A DNA stretch of 64,000 bases from positions 2,783,501 to 2,847,500 of the forward strand of contig NZ_CP137852.1 of assembly GCF_033547095.1 (NCBI RefSeq), in the 5' to 3' direction. How positions within the stretch are numbered: position 1 is the first letter of the stretch; every line of letters begins with the position of its first letter. Made by a program: the position numbers and the translations under genes. Below are positions 32,122 to 40,416 of this stretch, piece after piece. The stretch is from Sediminicoccus rosea. GTDB taxonomy: Bacteria > Pseudomonadota > Alphaproteobacteria > Acetobacterales > Acetobacteraceae. The notes beneath the pieces were generated by a model. That model was not told where the DNA came from and ran no database searches. It worked only from the letters and a program-made list of their open reading frames with translations.

Positions 32122-32847
32122 ATGCGGCTCGGCGCCAGCATCGTGGGTGACCTGCGTCAGGTTCTGGCGCAGGAGGTCCGCGCTGGCGAGCGCGCGGCCA
32201 TGACCGCGATCCGTGCCGAGACCGACCAGGTGAAGGCCGAGTTGCGGCGCCAGGTGACAACCGCCTTCTCGGGCAACGCGCGCGGCATCGCCAATGCCTG
32301 GCGGTCGATGATCTTCCCGCGGTCCGGGCAGTCGCTGCGGCCTGCGGGGTTGGTCTTCACCAAGGTACCGAATGTCATCGACGCCTTTGAGCGCGGCGCG
32401 CTGATCCGGGCCAAGGGTGGGCGGAAGTTCCTCGCCATCCCGACCGGCTTCAATGCCGCGCGTGGGCGCCGGGGCCGCGGCGAGAAGGGCATGCGGGTGA
32501 CGCCGGCGCAGATGGTCGCGTCCGGTCAGGCCTTCCTGCGGCCGTTCAAGTCGGGCCGAGGCTTCGTCTGGTGCCTGCCGCTACGCCAGGGCGAGCAGAC
32601 CGGCCGGCGACGCCGGACCCGGCTGGTGGCGGGCGGGGTGACAGAAGTCGGCACCGCCAATCGCAAGGGGCGCGAGGCCTGGGCCCGCGGGCTGCTCGCG
32701 CAGGGGATGGTGCCGATGTTCCTGCTGCTGCCCCAGGTGAAGCTCGCCAAGCGGCTCGATGTGCGCGGCGCCGCCGAGCGCGGCCTACGACGCCTGCCGG
32801 GCCGCTTCGTGGCGGCCTGGGAACGCGAGAGCGGACGGGCAGCATGA
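32122..32847 (+). CDS. DUF6441-like minor tail protein
   Basis: A 241-residue basic protein. It has LGASIVGDLRQVLAQEVRAG, MTAIRAETDQVKAELRRQVT, ANAWRSMIFPRSGQSLRPAG, VPNVIDAFERGALIRAKGGR and KFLAIPTGFNAARGRRGRG. This matches the group I know as DUF6441, found before tail terminator genes. By position it corresponds to lambda gpZ. The C-terminus (FLLLPQVKLAKRLDVRGAAE) is typical of gpZ-like neck/tail completion proteins. The family number is from memory. Confidence 0.7.
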   Translation: MRLGASIVGDLRQVLAQEVRAGERAAMTAIRAETDQVKAELRRQVTTAFSGNARGIANAWRSMIFPRSGQSLRPAGLVFTKVPNVIDAFERGALIRAKGGRKFLAIPTGFNAARGRRGRGEKGMRVTPAQMVASGQAFLRPFKSGRGFVWCLPLRQGEQTGRRRRTRLVAGGVTEVGTANRKGREAWARGLLAQGMVPMFLLLPQVKLAKRLDVRGAAERGLRRLPGRFVAAWERESGRAA

Positions 32848-33290
32848 GCGCGCGCGAGACTGCCATCGCGGCGCTGCACAGTCGGCTTGTGACGTCGCTG
32901 GCGGCCAGGAACCCGGCGCCGGTCGTGCTCCGCGGCGAGACCATACCGCAGCGCATTCCCGCCGGCGGGCTCGTGGTGGTCCGCGACGGCGAGACGGTGG
33001 AGGAGACCCCCATCCTCTCACCACTCGCCTGGCAGATCGAGCATCGCGCCGAGGTCGAGATCACGGTCGCGGGCGCAACACCCGCTGCGCGCACCACCTT
33101 GCTCGACGCACTGCTGGTCGATGTCGCCGCTGCCACCACCGCCAACCGCACCCTCGGCGGTGCCGTCGAATGGGCACAGCCCGGCAGCGCGTCCTTCGAG
33201 GATGTCGAGTTCGAAGGCGCTGCCGCGGCCCGCGCCGCCGCCATCCCCGTCACCCTGTGGTTCACCATTGCCGGCTCGCCGCTGGCCTGA
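32844..33290 (+). CDS. Tail terminator-like protein
   Basis: A 148-residue protein, ATG overlapping the DUF6441-like stop. It follows the tail terminator (gpU-like) plan: an N-terminal helix (ETAIAALHSRLVTSLAARNP), a strand GGLVVVRDGETVEETPILSP, HRAEVEITVAGATPAARTTL, and a late strand AIPVTLWFTIAGSPLA. Such proteins are sometimes mislabelled acyl-CoA transferases. Location directly before the tail tube gene supports tail termination. Confidence 0.72.
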   Translation: MSARETAIAALHSRLVTSLAARNPAPVVLRGETIPQRIPAGGLVVVRDGETVEETPILSPLAWQIEHRAEVEITVAGATPAARTTLLDALLVDVAAATTANRTLGGAVEWAQPGSASFEDVEFEGAAAARAAAIPVTLWFTIAGSPLA

Positions 33291-33311
33291 TCCCCCTCCA
33301 GGAGAAAGCCC

Positions 33312-34265
33312 ATGCCCCGTGCCATCGGCGCGAATTGCCGCCTGCTCATGCTGCCCGAGACCACCTACGGCACCGCGCCTGGCAGCAACTGGCGGCGCAT
33401 GCCGTTCCTGTCCTGCGATCTCGGCGCGGAGCAGCCGCTGCTCGATGCGGACGTGATCGGCGTCGGCAGCAACCGCGATCCGGCGGCACCCTTTCTCGAC
33501 ACGGTCACGGTCGCCGGCCAGGCGGTGGTTCCGGTCGATCTGGTCAACATCGGCCACTGGTTGCGGCTGCTGCTCGGCGCCCCGACCACCATCGGCACCA
33601 CCAACTTCATCCACACCTTCGCCTCGGGTGCCGCCGCGCTGCCGAGCAACGCGATGGAGATCGGCTATCCGGACGTGCCCAGCTTCGACGTGTGCACGGG
33701 CGTGCGCGCCGACACGCTGGAACTGGACTTCACGCCGACCGGCGCGGCGACGGCCACCTTCGGGCTTATGGGCCAGGGCTCGGTGCGCACGGGGGCGACG
33801 TCAGGCGGCACGCCGACCAGCGCGGCCTACACCGCCTTCAACAAGGCCCAGGGGTCCATCACGCGCGGCGGCTCGGCGCTGGCGCAGGTCACCGGCGCGC
33901 GGCTCACCTACGCCAACGGCATGGAGGCGGTGCGCACCATCCGCGCCGATCGTCGCGTCGAGGGCGTGGATCCCGGCATCGCCCGCTGCACCGGCCAGAT
34001 CACCGTGCGCTTCGAGAACACGACGCTCCTCGCCCAGGCACAGGCCGGTACCTCGGCGGAATTCGCGCTGGCCTTCACCATTGATGCGAACCGCAGCCTG
34101 ACCATCACGCTGCACGAGGTCTATCTCGCGCTGGCCAAGACCCCGATCGAGGGGCCGGCCGGGGTGGAGGCAAGCTTCGACTTCAGGGCCGCGTTCAACG
34201 CGACGGCGACGCGCATGATGACGGCGGTGCTGCGTAACCAGCAGGCGGGGACGGAGTATGCGTGA
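33312..34265 (+). CDS. Phage tail tube protein
   Basis: A 317-residue protein with the tail tube pattern: IGANCRLLMLPETTYGTAPG, WRRMPFLSCDLGAEQPLLDA, VVPVDLVNIGHWLRLLLGAP, MEIGYPDVPSFDVCTGVRAD, RFENTTLLAQAQAGTSAEFA and SLTITLHEVYLALAKTP. It is preceded by AGGAGAAAGCCC. It forms the stacked hexamer tube of a non-contractile tail. No sheath gene is found nearby, so a siphovirus morphology is inferred. Confidence 0.9.
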   Translation: MPRAIGANCRLLMLPETTYGTAPGSNWRRMPFLSCDLGAEQPLLDADVIGVGSNRDPAAPFLDTVTVAGQAVVPVDLVNIGHWLRLLLGAPTTIGTTNFIHTFASGAAALPSNAMEIGYPDVPSFDVCTGVRADTLELDFTPTGAATATFGLMGQGSVRTGATSGGTPTSAAYTAFNKAQGSITRGGSALAQVTGARLTYANGMEAVRTIRADRRVEGVDPGIARCTGQITVRFENTTLLAQAQAGTSAEFALAFTIDANRSLTITLHEVYLALAKTPIEGPAGVEASFDFRAAFNATATRMMTAVLRNQQAGTEYA

Positions 34266-34374
34266 GCCCGAGGGGCGATGGCACATCGATAGCGAGGGGG
34301 GCCAGCAACAGGTGGTCGATATCGCCTCGCTGGTCGTCCAAGTGACAAGATTTGGCTGCTGCGGACGCGGTTAG
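34258..34374 (+). CDS. Short ORF overlapping tail tube end, possible truncated tail gene
   Basis: An ATG at 34258 overlaps the tail tube stop, with GGAG five bases upstream, and reads 38 residues: MREPEGRWHIDSEGGQQQ, then VVDIASLVVQVTRFG and a short CCGRG end. The first 30 residues look like real protein. The frame stops exactly where the inverted gene pair begins (its stop is at 34371). It may be the surviving 5' end of a tail gene cut by the insertion, or a genuine small protein. Confidence 0.45.
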   Translation: MREPEGRWHIDSEGGQQQVVDIASLVVQVTRFGCCGRG

Positions 34375-34829
34375 GGCTTGTAGAGAACCCCCCGGCTCAA
34401 TGCGCAAATCTTGAGGCGCTTCGCCACCGTCTTTCGTTTGCTATTTCCCAAAGCACCGAAGTCTACACGGGCATGTGCCGGATTGGCCTTGAGGCTGCCA
34501 GACGCCTCAACCGGATCTGGGTAGCATTGGAGGTCATGCGCACCAAACTCGCCCGTGGTCACGCCATAAGTGCCTCCGGATTTCAGTCCGTTCCCTACGT
34601 AGAGATCGTGAGCGGCCTGCGCCGTCGTCACGGCCTCACGATCAACCGAGAGCTGCCCTTCGTCCGAGGCATTCGGCATGAATGCAGAGCTCGCCGGTTC
34701 ATCGCCGTCAAACAGGGAGGGGTGCACTTGCCGAAACAACACCTCATCCGCATCAGTCATTGCCGCAGGGGCGGATGGCTTCGTAGGCTCGCTCTGCCCT
34801 GGCAGCGGGGTCGTCTCGTCGCTGCTCAC
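34371..34829 (-). CDS. Unknown protein B of the inverted cargo pair (152 aa)
   Basis: A 152-residue protein with conserved-looking content and no membrane segments: ADEVLFRQVHPSLFDGDEPA, SSAFMPNASDEGQLSVDREA, AHDLYVGNGLKSGGTYGVTT, GEFGAHDLQCYPDPVEASGS, ANPAHARVDFGALGNSKRKT and AKRLKICALSRGVLYKP. The paired His/Asp/Cys positions hint at a folded enzyme or binding domain, but no known motif is secure. ATG 34829 overlaps the upstream gene's stop by four bases. Base composition is less GC-rich than the tail genes. It is presumed to act with protein A. Confidence 0.75.
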   Translation of the reverse strand: MSSDETTPLPGQSEPTKPSAPAAMTDADEVLFRQVHPSLFDGDEPASSAFMPNASDEGQLSVDREAVTTAQAAHDLYVGNGLKSGGTYGVTTGEFGAHDLQCYPDPVEASGSLKANPAHARVDFGALGNSKRKTVAKRLKICALSRGVLYKP

Positions 34830-35965
34830 CAGCGGCCTCCTGCGGCCTGGTCAAACATCCGCTGGAATGCCTCGCTATCCACGTCCAGCACGCCAGTCTC
34901 CATTTCCCCATCGCCTGCGGATTCCACGCCGTAGATCTCTCCCTGGCCTCCAGGCGCAATCTCGATGGAGTAATCCCAACCGCCTTGGGGGAACTCGAAC
35001 AACAGGCCGCCTGCATGGGTGGGGAAGATGCGGTAGCTCCCTGCGAGGCGAGGGTTACGCGCAAGGAGGCGCAGGCCGACGGCGACAGCCTCCGGTGTCG
35101 GCCGTTTGCCAGCGCCATCGTGCCAGCCGTCAGATAGCGATGCGAGCACACCGATACGGTCGCGGCACCGTTGTAGGTCGGCCACCACCTTCGTGTTGAT
35201 TAAATCGATCTCCAGTACCTCGGAGACACTCCGGAAACGGTCGGCCCTGTCCAATTCGATCATGAGGCGGAACTGGACGTCTGCATCAATCTTGCCGTCG
35301 AACTCGTCCTTGACCCTGTCGGGGGCTAGTGAGAGCCGAAGGGTGCCATGTTCAGCAGTGCTAACGATGACAAGCCCATCGGTGCCCGTTTCGTCCACGT
35401 TTGAGCCAAGCAGCTTCCCGACAGAGTCGAACCTAGCCTCGTAGGAGTCTCGCCCGCGGGTGAGAAGACGCTTACGACGCTCGGCATCGAGAAAAACAAC
35501 ATTGCCTTGAGCATCATCGCGACCGACGAACTCGATTCGTTCGTCCGGAAGCAGGCTCGAACCGAAGGTGTTGAGCGCTCGAAGTTCAACGGGAGCTAGT
35601 CTCTCCCCGACAGTCGCATCAGCCGACCCGCCGATCAGCGCAACAGCTTTGTCGTAGGCAGCCTCGACCAATATCTCCATCTCGTCTTTGAAGTCGGGAA
35701 GCTGGCGCTGCGCATTGTCTTGGTCCCATTCGATAACCGGGACTGCGCTGCCATCATCAATGCCCACTAGGTCGAACTTGAGGCTCTTAACGAAGCCTTT
35801 CGGCACCCTCTCCCGGTCGTCGTGAGCCTCCAACCATGCCTCTTTGATATAAGAAACCAGAAGATCGCGAAACGCGGGGAGGTCAGGGAGAACGTCCAAC
35901 GGCATCCGGCGCCCCTCGAAGCGCGAGCCGACGTACTTCAACCGAAAAGGTCTAGTTTCCTCCAT
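34826..35965 (-). CDS. Unknown protein A of the inverted cargo pair (379 aa)
   Basis: A 379-residue soluble protein of unrecognised family. Features: RLKYVGSRFEGRRMPLDVLP, DLPAFRDLLVSYIKEAWLEA, a strand SLKFDLVGIDDGSAVPVIEW, a helical ILVEAAYDKAVALIGGS, a central beta region (EHGTLRLSLAPDRVKDEFDG, VQFRLMIELDRADRFRSVSE) and a late domain DGWHDGAGKRPTPEAVAVGL with RIFPTHAGGLLFEFPQGGWD. The start is ATG 35965. It runs opposite to the tail operon, with its own promoter presumably in 35966-36270, and is less GC-rich than neighbours. Lysogen-expressed cargo, possibly for phage exclusion, is the favoured reading. Confidence 0.78.
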   Translation of the reverse strand: MEETRPFRLKYVGSRFEGRRMPLDVLPDLPAFRDLLVSYIKEAWLEAHDDRERVPKGFVKSLKFDLVGIDDGSAVPVIEWDQDNAQRQLPDFKDEMEILVEAAYDKAVALIGGSADATVGERLAPVELRALNTFGSSLLPDERIEFVGRDDAQGNVVFLDAERRKRLLTRGRDSYEARFDSVGKLLGSNVDETGTDGLVIVSTAEHGTLRLSLAPDRVKDEFDGKIDADVQFRLMIELDRADRFRSVSEVLEIDLINTKVVADLQRCRDRIGVLASLSDGWHDGAGKRPTPEAVAVGLRLLARNPRLAGSYRIFPTHAGGLLFEFPQGGWDYSIEIAPGGQGEIYGVESAGDGEMETGVLDVDSEAFQRMFDQAAGGRW

Positions 35966-36278
35966 CTTGCCAACATGCCCTCATCGGAATCCGAAGTCCA
36001 CGAGCCCATTCGATTTGCTAGGCGGGTTGGCAGGGGACCTAGCCAAATTGCCCCCCCAGCGCTGTCAGAGTGCATCAAGCCCGCCAGGGTACCTCAGACT
36101 GCCCGTCAAGAAGGCCAATCCCGCCTCCGGCGTCGTCTGTCTGGATGGTTTGGCGCTGCGCCGTTGCTCGTTCCTGAGTGGCACTGCGCCGAGATCCCGA
36201 CACAGTCTCAAAGTCCTCGCCGCTCGGGTCTGTCGTCCCGCACCGAGTGCCTCCCAATTCACACTGATGGAGAATCCC
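35966..36278. promoter_or_regulatory. 313-base non-coding region between cargo pair and tail chaperone
   Basis: No gene is supported. The region must hold the leftward promoter of the cargo pair near 35966-36060. The rightward ribosome site GGAGAATCCC (36269-36278) belongs to the tail chaperone gene. The middle (36060-36240) shows no clear reading frame and may be insertion scar or remnant. A minus-strand frame here ends TGSLRYPGGLDAL, but it has no supported start. Confidence 0.4.
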
Positions 36279-36656
36279 ATGCTCACCCTCGACCTCCCGG
36301 TCGAGCCGTACTGGCTCGACCTGCCGCGCGGCGTGCGCGTGGAAATCCGCCCGGTCACCACCGCCGTCATGGCCGCCGCCCAGGCCGGCTCGGCACGCCG
36401 TCTCGGCGCGCTGCGGGCCTCGGAGGCGGATATCGACCCCGACATGGCCCGCGGCCTGGCCTTCGCCTTCCTCGTCAAGGCGCTGGCCCGCCACGCCGTC
36501 ACCGCCTGGGAGGGCGTCGGCGACGCAGCCGGCAAGCCGCTGCCGCTCTCGCCCGAGGCCGTCGAGCGCTTGATGGACATGGACGAGATGGCCGCCGCCT
36601 TCTGGGACCGCTCCACCGGCCCCGTCGCCGCCGTGGCCCTGGAGGGAAACGGCTAA
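36279..36656 (+). CDS. Tail assembly chaperone (gpG analogue)
   Basis: A 125-residue protein, ATG 36279 with ribosome site GGAG at 36269-36272; a second ATG at 36267 is less well placed. It contains LTLDLPVEPYWLDLPRGVRV, EIRPVTTAVMAAAQAGSARR, LGALRASEADIDPDMARGLA, FAFLVKALARHAVTAWEGVG and DEMAAAFWDRSTGPVAAVAL. Position before the tape measure and the slippery end (GGGAAAC at 36644, just before the stop) match the gpG/gpGT system, in which a -1 frameshift makes a longer form. It folds the tape measure during tail assembly. Confidence 0.8.
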   Translation: MLTLDLPVEPYWLDLPRGVRVEIRPVTTAVMAAAQAGSARRLGALRASEADIDPDMARGLAFAFLVKALARHAVTAWEGVGDAAGKPLPLSPEAVERLMDMDEMAAAFWDRSTGPVAAVALEGNG

Positions 36657-36973
36657 GGGCTCGGGCCGAATGGCACTTCGGCCAGGGCCCTGACTATTGC
36701 CGAGGCTGCGCGGCTCTCGATCGCGACTGCGGCCTCGCCTGCCCCTACGCCGTCCACGCCCCCGCCAGCGTCGAGGGCGCCGCCGCCTGGGCCGCCGGCA
36801 CCACCTGCGCCACGGCGACCATGGCCGGCCTCGACCTCGACATGCCGGCAGCGCTGACCACCGCCCGCGAGATGGGCGCCACCGGCTGGGCCGCAGCCGA
36901 ACTGCTGCTCGCCCTGCGCATGGGCCTCGCCGCCGGCAGCGCCGCTCGCCGCACGGATCCCCCCGGACCCTGA
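36279..36973 (+). CDS. Tail assembly chaperone frameshift product (gpGT analogue)
   Basis: A -1 shift on GGGAAAC (36644-36650) would join the 36279 frame to the frame from 36650 to the stop at 36971-36973, giving about 231 residues. The second frame has no start codon of its own at this point yet reads as protein: RLRARAEWHFGQGPDYCRGC, AALDRDCGLACPYAVHAP, TTCATATMAGLDLDMPAALT, EMGATGWAAAELLLALRMGL. It is Cys-rich at first and then helical. Absence of a start plus a canonical slippery site is strong indirect evidence. The extension would bind tail tube subunits as gpT does. Confidence 0.75.
36644..36650 (+). other. -1 ribosomal frameshift site GGGAAAC
   Basis: GGGAAAC sits as G GGA AAC in the zero frame (X XXY YYZ), four bases before the stop codon TAA at 36654. 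A GC-rich region follows that could fold. This is the classic heptamer used in siphovirus tail chaperone genes. Confidence 0.75.
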
Positions 36974-37002
36974 CGACCCCACCGACGCAGGAGGCGTGAC
37001 GC

Positions 37003-39159
37003 ATGGCGGATAGCACGCGCCGCGTCTCGGTCCGGCTGTCGCTGGACGACGCCGCCCGCGTCAAGCAGGAGCTGCGCGAGGTCGGTGAGACCGGCCAGCG
37101 CAGCCTGGAACGCATCCAGGGCGGCGCCGACCGTGCCTCCCGCGCGCTGGACCTGCTCGACGTCGCCGTGCGCGGCGTGCAGATCGCTGGCCTCGCCGCC
37201 GGGCTCCGTGCCGTGGTCGTCGCCGGCGACGCGCTCACCCAGTCCATGGGGCGGCTCAACACCGCGCTCGGCTCCGTCGAACGTGCCGGCGAGATCTACG
37301 ACCGGCTGTACCGCGACAGCCTGCAGACCGGCGTCGCCGTCCGCGAGAGCGTGGACGCCTTCGCCCGCTTTTCGATCGCGGCGCGCGAAATCGGCGCCAC
37401 CTCCGACCAGGTCGCCACGCTGGTCGGCGGCCTGCAGCGCATCGCCATCGCGTCGGGTGCGAGCCAGCAGGAGATCGCCTCCTCCACCCAGCAGCTGGCC
37501 CAGGCCCTGGCGTCGGGCACGCTGCAGGGCGACGAACTCCGGTCGATCCTGGAAGGCCTGCCGACGCTCGCGCAGGCGCTGGCCCGCGAGCTCGGCGTCT
37601 CCATCGGCGAGCTCCGAAAACTCGGCTCCGAGGGCAAGCTCACCGCCGACACGGTCTTCCCCGCACTGCTGCGCGCCGTCGAGCGACTGAACGGCGAGTT
37701 TGAGCGCGCGCCACTCTCGGTCGGCCGCGCCTTCGGCCAGCTCACCGCTGCCGCTGACCAGTTCCTCGCCCGGCTCGACCAGGCGATCGGCCTGTCCAAC
37801 GCCCTGGCGCGTGCGCTGTCCGGCGCCGCGCGCGTGCTGGACGGCGTGCGCCGCGGCTCCGGCCTGCTGCTGCCCTCCGAGCAGGAGGCCGACCGTCGCG
37901 CCCAGGCCGAGGCGCTGCGCGCCCAGATCGCCCGTCTCGAGGCCGAGAGCGACGGCCGCGACAGCCTGCGCTCCCAGCCGCGTCGTGGTTCGATCCGTGG
38001 CGGCCTGGTCGGCACTGCCCAGCAGCAGGCCGGCGTCGATCGCGCCGCCCGGCTGGAGGAGCTGCGCCGGCAGTACTCGGAACTCCAGGAGGAGATCACC
38101 CGCGGCGAGCAGGCCGCCGGCGAGCGCCAGCGCACCGAGCAGGAGGCCGCGGCTGGCCAGGCCGCCGAGGCCCGTCGCCGCCGCACCGCCGCTGATGCCG
38201 AGGAACTGCGCAAGGCACTCGACGACCGCTTTCGCATCAACAGCGAATACGACGACCGCGTCCGCCGCCTGCGCGAGGCCGAGGCCGGCGGCGGCATTAC
38301 CGCCGCCGACCGCACGCGCCTCGAGACCCTGGCGCTGCGCGAGCGCGACGAGGCGCTGCGCCGCATCGAGGGCACCACCCGACGTGTGGCGTCCATCCCG
38401 CGCCCCGACCGCGAGGCCGAGCGCGAGATCAACGACATCATCCGCGAGCGCGAGCGGCTGATCCAGAACAACGAGAACGCCCAGGAGCGCTACACCCGGC
38501 GCCTCGAGACCCTCGGCCGGCTGGTCGAGCGCTCCGAGCGCATCGGCCAGCCCATCCCGGACGAGACCATCTCGCGCGAGGCCAATGCCGCGCTGGAGGA
38601 GCTGGAGCGCAGCCAGCAGCGCGTCCAGCAGGCGACGGAGCGCACCAGCAACACGGCGCGCGAACTCGGCCTGACCTTCTCCTCCGCCTTCGAGGACGCA
38701 ATCATCAAGGGCGAGAGTTTCTCCAAGGTGCTGCAGGGCATCCTGCAGGACATCGCCCGCATCGTGGTCCGCCGGACCATCACCGAGCCGCTCGGCACGG
38801 CGGTGACCTCCAGCCTGGCCGGCTTTGACTTCGGCTCGATCTTCTCGGGGATCGGCTCGGCGCTGGGCGGGCTGTTCCGCGCCGAGGGCGGCCCGGTGGC
38901 GGGCGGCCAGCCCTACATCGTGGGCGAGCGCGGCCCCGAATGGTTCGTGCCGAACCGCAGCGGCACGGTGCTGCCCAACGGCATGGCGCCCGGTGGGCCG
39001 GTGATCAACCAGAGCATCACCATTGATGCGCGCGGTGCCGATGCGGGCGTCGAGGCACGGCTGCGCGTGCTCTCGGCGCAGATCGTGCGCCAGGCGAGTG
39101 CGGCGACGCTCGACGCCATCCGCCGCGGCGGCAGCGCCACTTCTATCGTGCGGGGATAG
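37003..39159 (+). CDS. Tail tape measure protein
   Basis: A 718-residue tape measure protein. The N-terminal domain (RRVSVRLSLDDAARVKQELR, ALDLLDVAVRGVQIAGLAAG) precedes the TP901-type core (SDQVATLVGGLQRIAIASGA, SSTQQLAQALASGTLQGDEL, ELGVSIGELRKLGSEGKLTA, TVFPALLRAVERLNGEFERA). A long coiled-coil stretch with many Glu/Arg heptads runs from about 300 to 560. The C-terminus is a lambda-family module with GLTFSSAFEDAIIKGESFSK and VGERGPEWFVPNRSG. The protein sets tail length. At 718 residues it predicts a tail of roughly 100 nm by the usual 1.5 angstrom per residue rule. Confidence 0.95.
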   Translation: MADSTRRVSVRLSLDDAARVKQELREVGETGQRSLERIQGGADRASRALDLLDVAVRGVQIAGLAAGLRAVVVAGDALTQSMGRLNTALGSVERAGEIYDRLYRDSLQTGVAVRESVDAFARFSIAAREIGATSDQVATLVGGLQRIAIASGASQQEIASSTQQLAQALASGTLQGDELRSILEGLPTLAQALARELGVSIGELRKLGSEGKLTADTVFPALLRAVERLNGEFERAPLSVGRAFGQLTAAADQFLARLDQAIGLSNALARALSGAARVLDGVRRGSGLLLPSEQEADRRAQAEALRAQIARLEAESDGRDSLRSQPRRGSIRGGLVGTAQQQAGVDRAARLEELRRQYSELQEEITRGEQAAGERQRTEQEAAAGQAAEARRRRTAADAEELRKALDDRFRINSEYDDRVRRLREAEAGGGITAADRTRLETLALRERDEALRRIEGTTRRVASIPRPDREAEREINDIIRERERLIQNNENAQERYTRRLETLGRLVERSERIGQPIPDETISREANAALEELERSQQRVQQATERTSNTARELGLTFSSAFEDAIIKGESFSKVLQGILQDIARIVVRRTITEPLGTAVTSSLAGFDFGSIFSGIGSALGGLFRAEGGPVAGGQPYIVGERGPEWFVPNRSGTVLPNGMAPGGPVINQSITIDARGADAGVEARLRVLSAQIVRQASAATLDAIRRGGSATSIVRG

Positions 39160-39163
39160 AGCC

Positions 39164-39850
39164 ATGACGGAATACGCCTGGCCCGCCACGCTGCGCCCGT
39201 CGCGGCTGAGCTTCTATCTGCAGCACAATACCCTGCGCTTTGTCTCGCCGGTCACCCGCGCCACGCAGGTGCTGCGGCGCGAGGGCGCGCGCTGGGTGGC
39301 GGAGGCCAGCTTTGAACCGCTGGGACGCGTGCAGGCGGGCGTGATGGACGGGCTGCTGGCGGCACTCGCCGGCTCGGCCAACACGGTGCGCATCTGGGAT
39401 TGGCGGCGGGAGTACCGCACCGGCGATCCGCGCAGCCAGGGCGATGTGCCGACCGGGCCATACAGCTTCTCGGACGCGACGATCTTCACGGACGGGACCG
39501 GGCTGGTGGTGGGGTCGGGCAATCCCTCCCTGGCAGCGGGTGCGCCACGCGGGGCGCTGTCCATCGTCACGCAGGGCTGGTGGCCGAGCACGGTGGCGGT
39601 CGGCGCCGGCGACTACATCGGCCTCGGCGGTCGGCTCTACATCGCCACCGCCGCGGTCGCTGCCTCGGGCGCCGGCACCGCCACCGTTGCCATTGCGCCA
39701 CCGCTGCGCGCGGCGGTGGTGGTCGGCGAGCCGCTGGTCCTCTCCCTGCCGAGCGTGCCGATGCGGCTGGTCTCGGATGACGAGGCGGCGAACCCAACGC
39801 GGCCAGGCCCCTTCGCCGCGGTCACCATCCGCCTCGAGGAAGCTTTGTGA
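39164..39850 (+). CDS. Distal tail-like protein
   Basis: A 228-residue protein, ATG 39164. It begins LRPSRLSFYLQHNTLRFVSP, then TQVLRREGARWVAEASFEPL, followed by WDWRREYRTGDPR and a beta-rich half (STVAVGAGDYIGLGGRLYIA, GTATVAIAPPLRAAVVVGEP). This fits tail tip proteins of Rhodobacter-type and Roseomonas-type prophages placed directly after the tape measure. The segment WRREYRTGDPRSQG is typical of distal tail subunits. The exact family is not certain. Confidence 0.7.
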   Translation: MTEYAWPATLRPSRLSFYLQHNTLRFVSPVTRATQVLRREGARWVAEASFEPLGRVQAGVMDGLLAALAGSANTVRIWDWRREYRTGDPRSQGDVPTGPYSFSDATIFTDGTGLVVGSGNPSLAAGAPRGALSIVTQGWWPSTVAVGAGDYIGLGGRLYIATAAVAASGAGTATVAIAPPLRAAVVVGEPLVLSLPSVPMRLVSDDEAANPTRPGPFAAVTIRLEEAL

Positions 39851-40416
39851 TGTCCGGCACCCCACGCCTCAGCAACCAGGCGGCCTCCGCCGCCACCGCG
39901 CCGGTCGCCACGCCGGTCGTGCTGGTGGAACTCGACTTCGCCGCCGGCCCCTTTCGCGTCTGGACCGGGCTCGGGCCGCTGGACTGGGCGGGGAAGGTAT
40001 TCGAGGGCGCGGGCAGCATCGGCGCCATCTCCGATGTCGAGGAGACCGTCGAGCTGCGCGCGGTGCGGCTCACCCTGGCGCTGTCGCCCGTGCCGCAGGA
40101 GGTGGTGGACATCGCCCTGGCCGAGCGCAGCTACCGCCTGCGGCCCGTCACGCTGTGGGGCGCGCTGCTCGATGCGCAGGGCGCCTTCGTCGCGGACCCG
40201 TTCCCGCTCTGGGCCGGGCTGATGGACACGATGGAGGTCACGGACGGCGCGGAGCCTTCCGTGGCGCTGGCCTGCGAGAGCCGGCTGGTGGACCTCGAGC
40301 GGGCAGAGGTGCGCCGCTACACCGATGCCGACCAGCAGGCCGAGTATCCCGGCGACCGGTTCTTCGAGTTCGTGCCGGCACTCCAGGAGGCGGAGATCCG
40401 CCTGCCGAACCAGTGA
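39850..40416 (+). CDS. Phage tail tip protein
   Basis: A 188-residue protein, ATG overlapping the previous stop. It has PVVLVELDFAAGPFRVWTGL, GPLDWAGKVFEGAGSIGAIS, VEETVELRAVRLTLALSPVP, LAERSYRLRPVTLWGALLDA, FPLWAGLMDTMEVTDGAEPS and VALACESRLVDLERAEVRRY. The pattern is common in alphaproteobacterial prophages between the distal tail protein and a peptidase-like protein, resembling a DUF2163-like baseplate subunit. It likely forms part of the tip complex. Confidence 0.7.
   Translation: MSGTPRLSNQAASAATAPVATPVVLVELDFAAGPFRVWTGLGPLDWAGKVFEGAGSIGAISDVEETVELRAVRLTLALSPVPQEVVDIALAERSYRLRPVTLWGALLDAQGAFVADPFPLWAGLMDTMEVTDGAEPSVALACESRLVDLERAEVRRYTDADQQAEYPGDRFFEFVPALQEAEIRLPNQ

Noticed and set aside
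36745-39189. 814-aa open frame antisense to the tape measure gene
   Set aside because: Repetitive Gly/Leu/Ala text expected from the antisense of coiled coils in GC-rich DNA.
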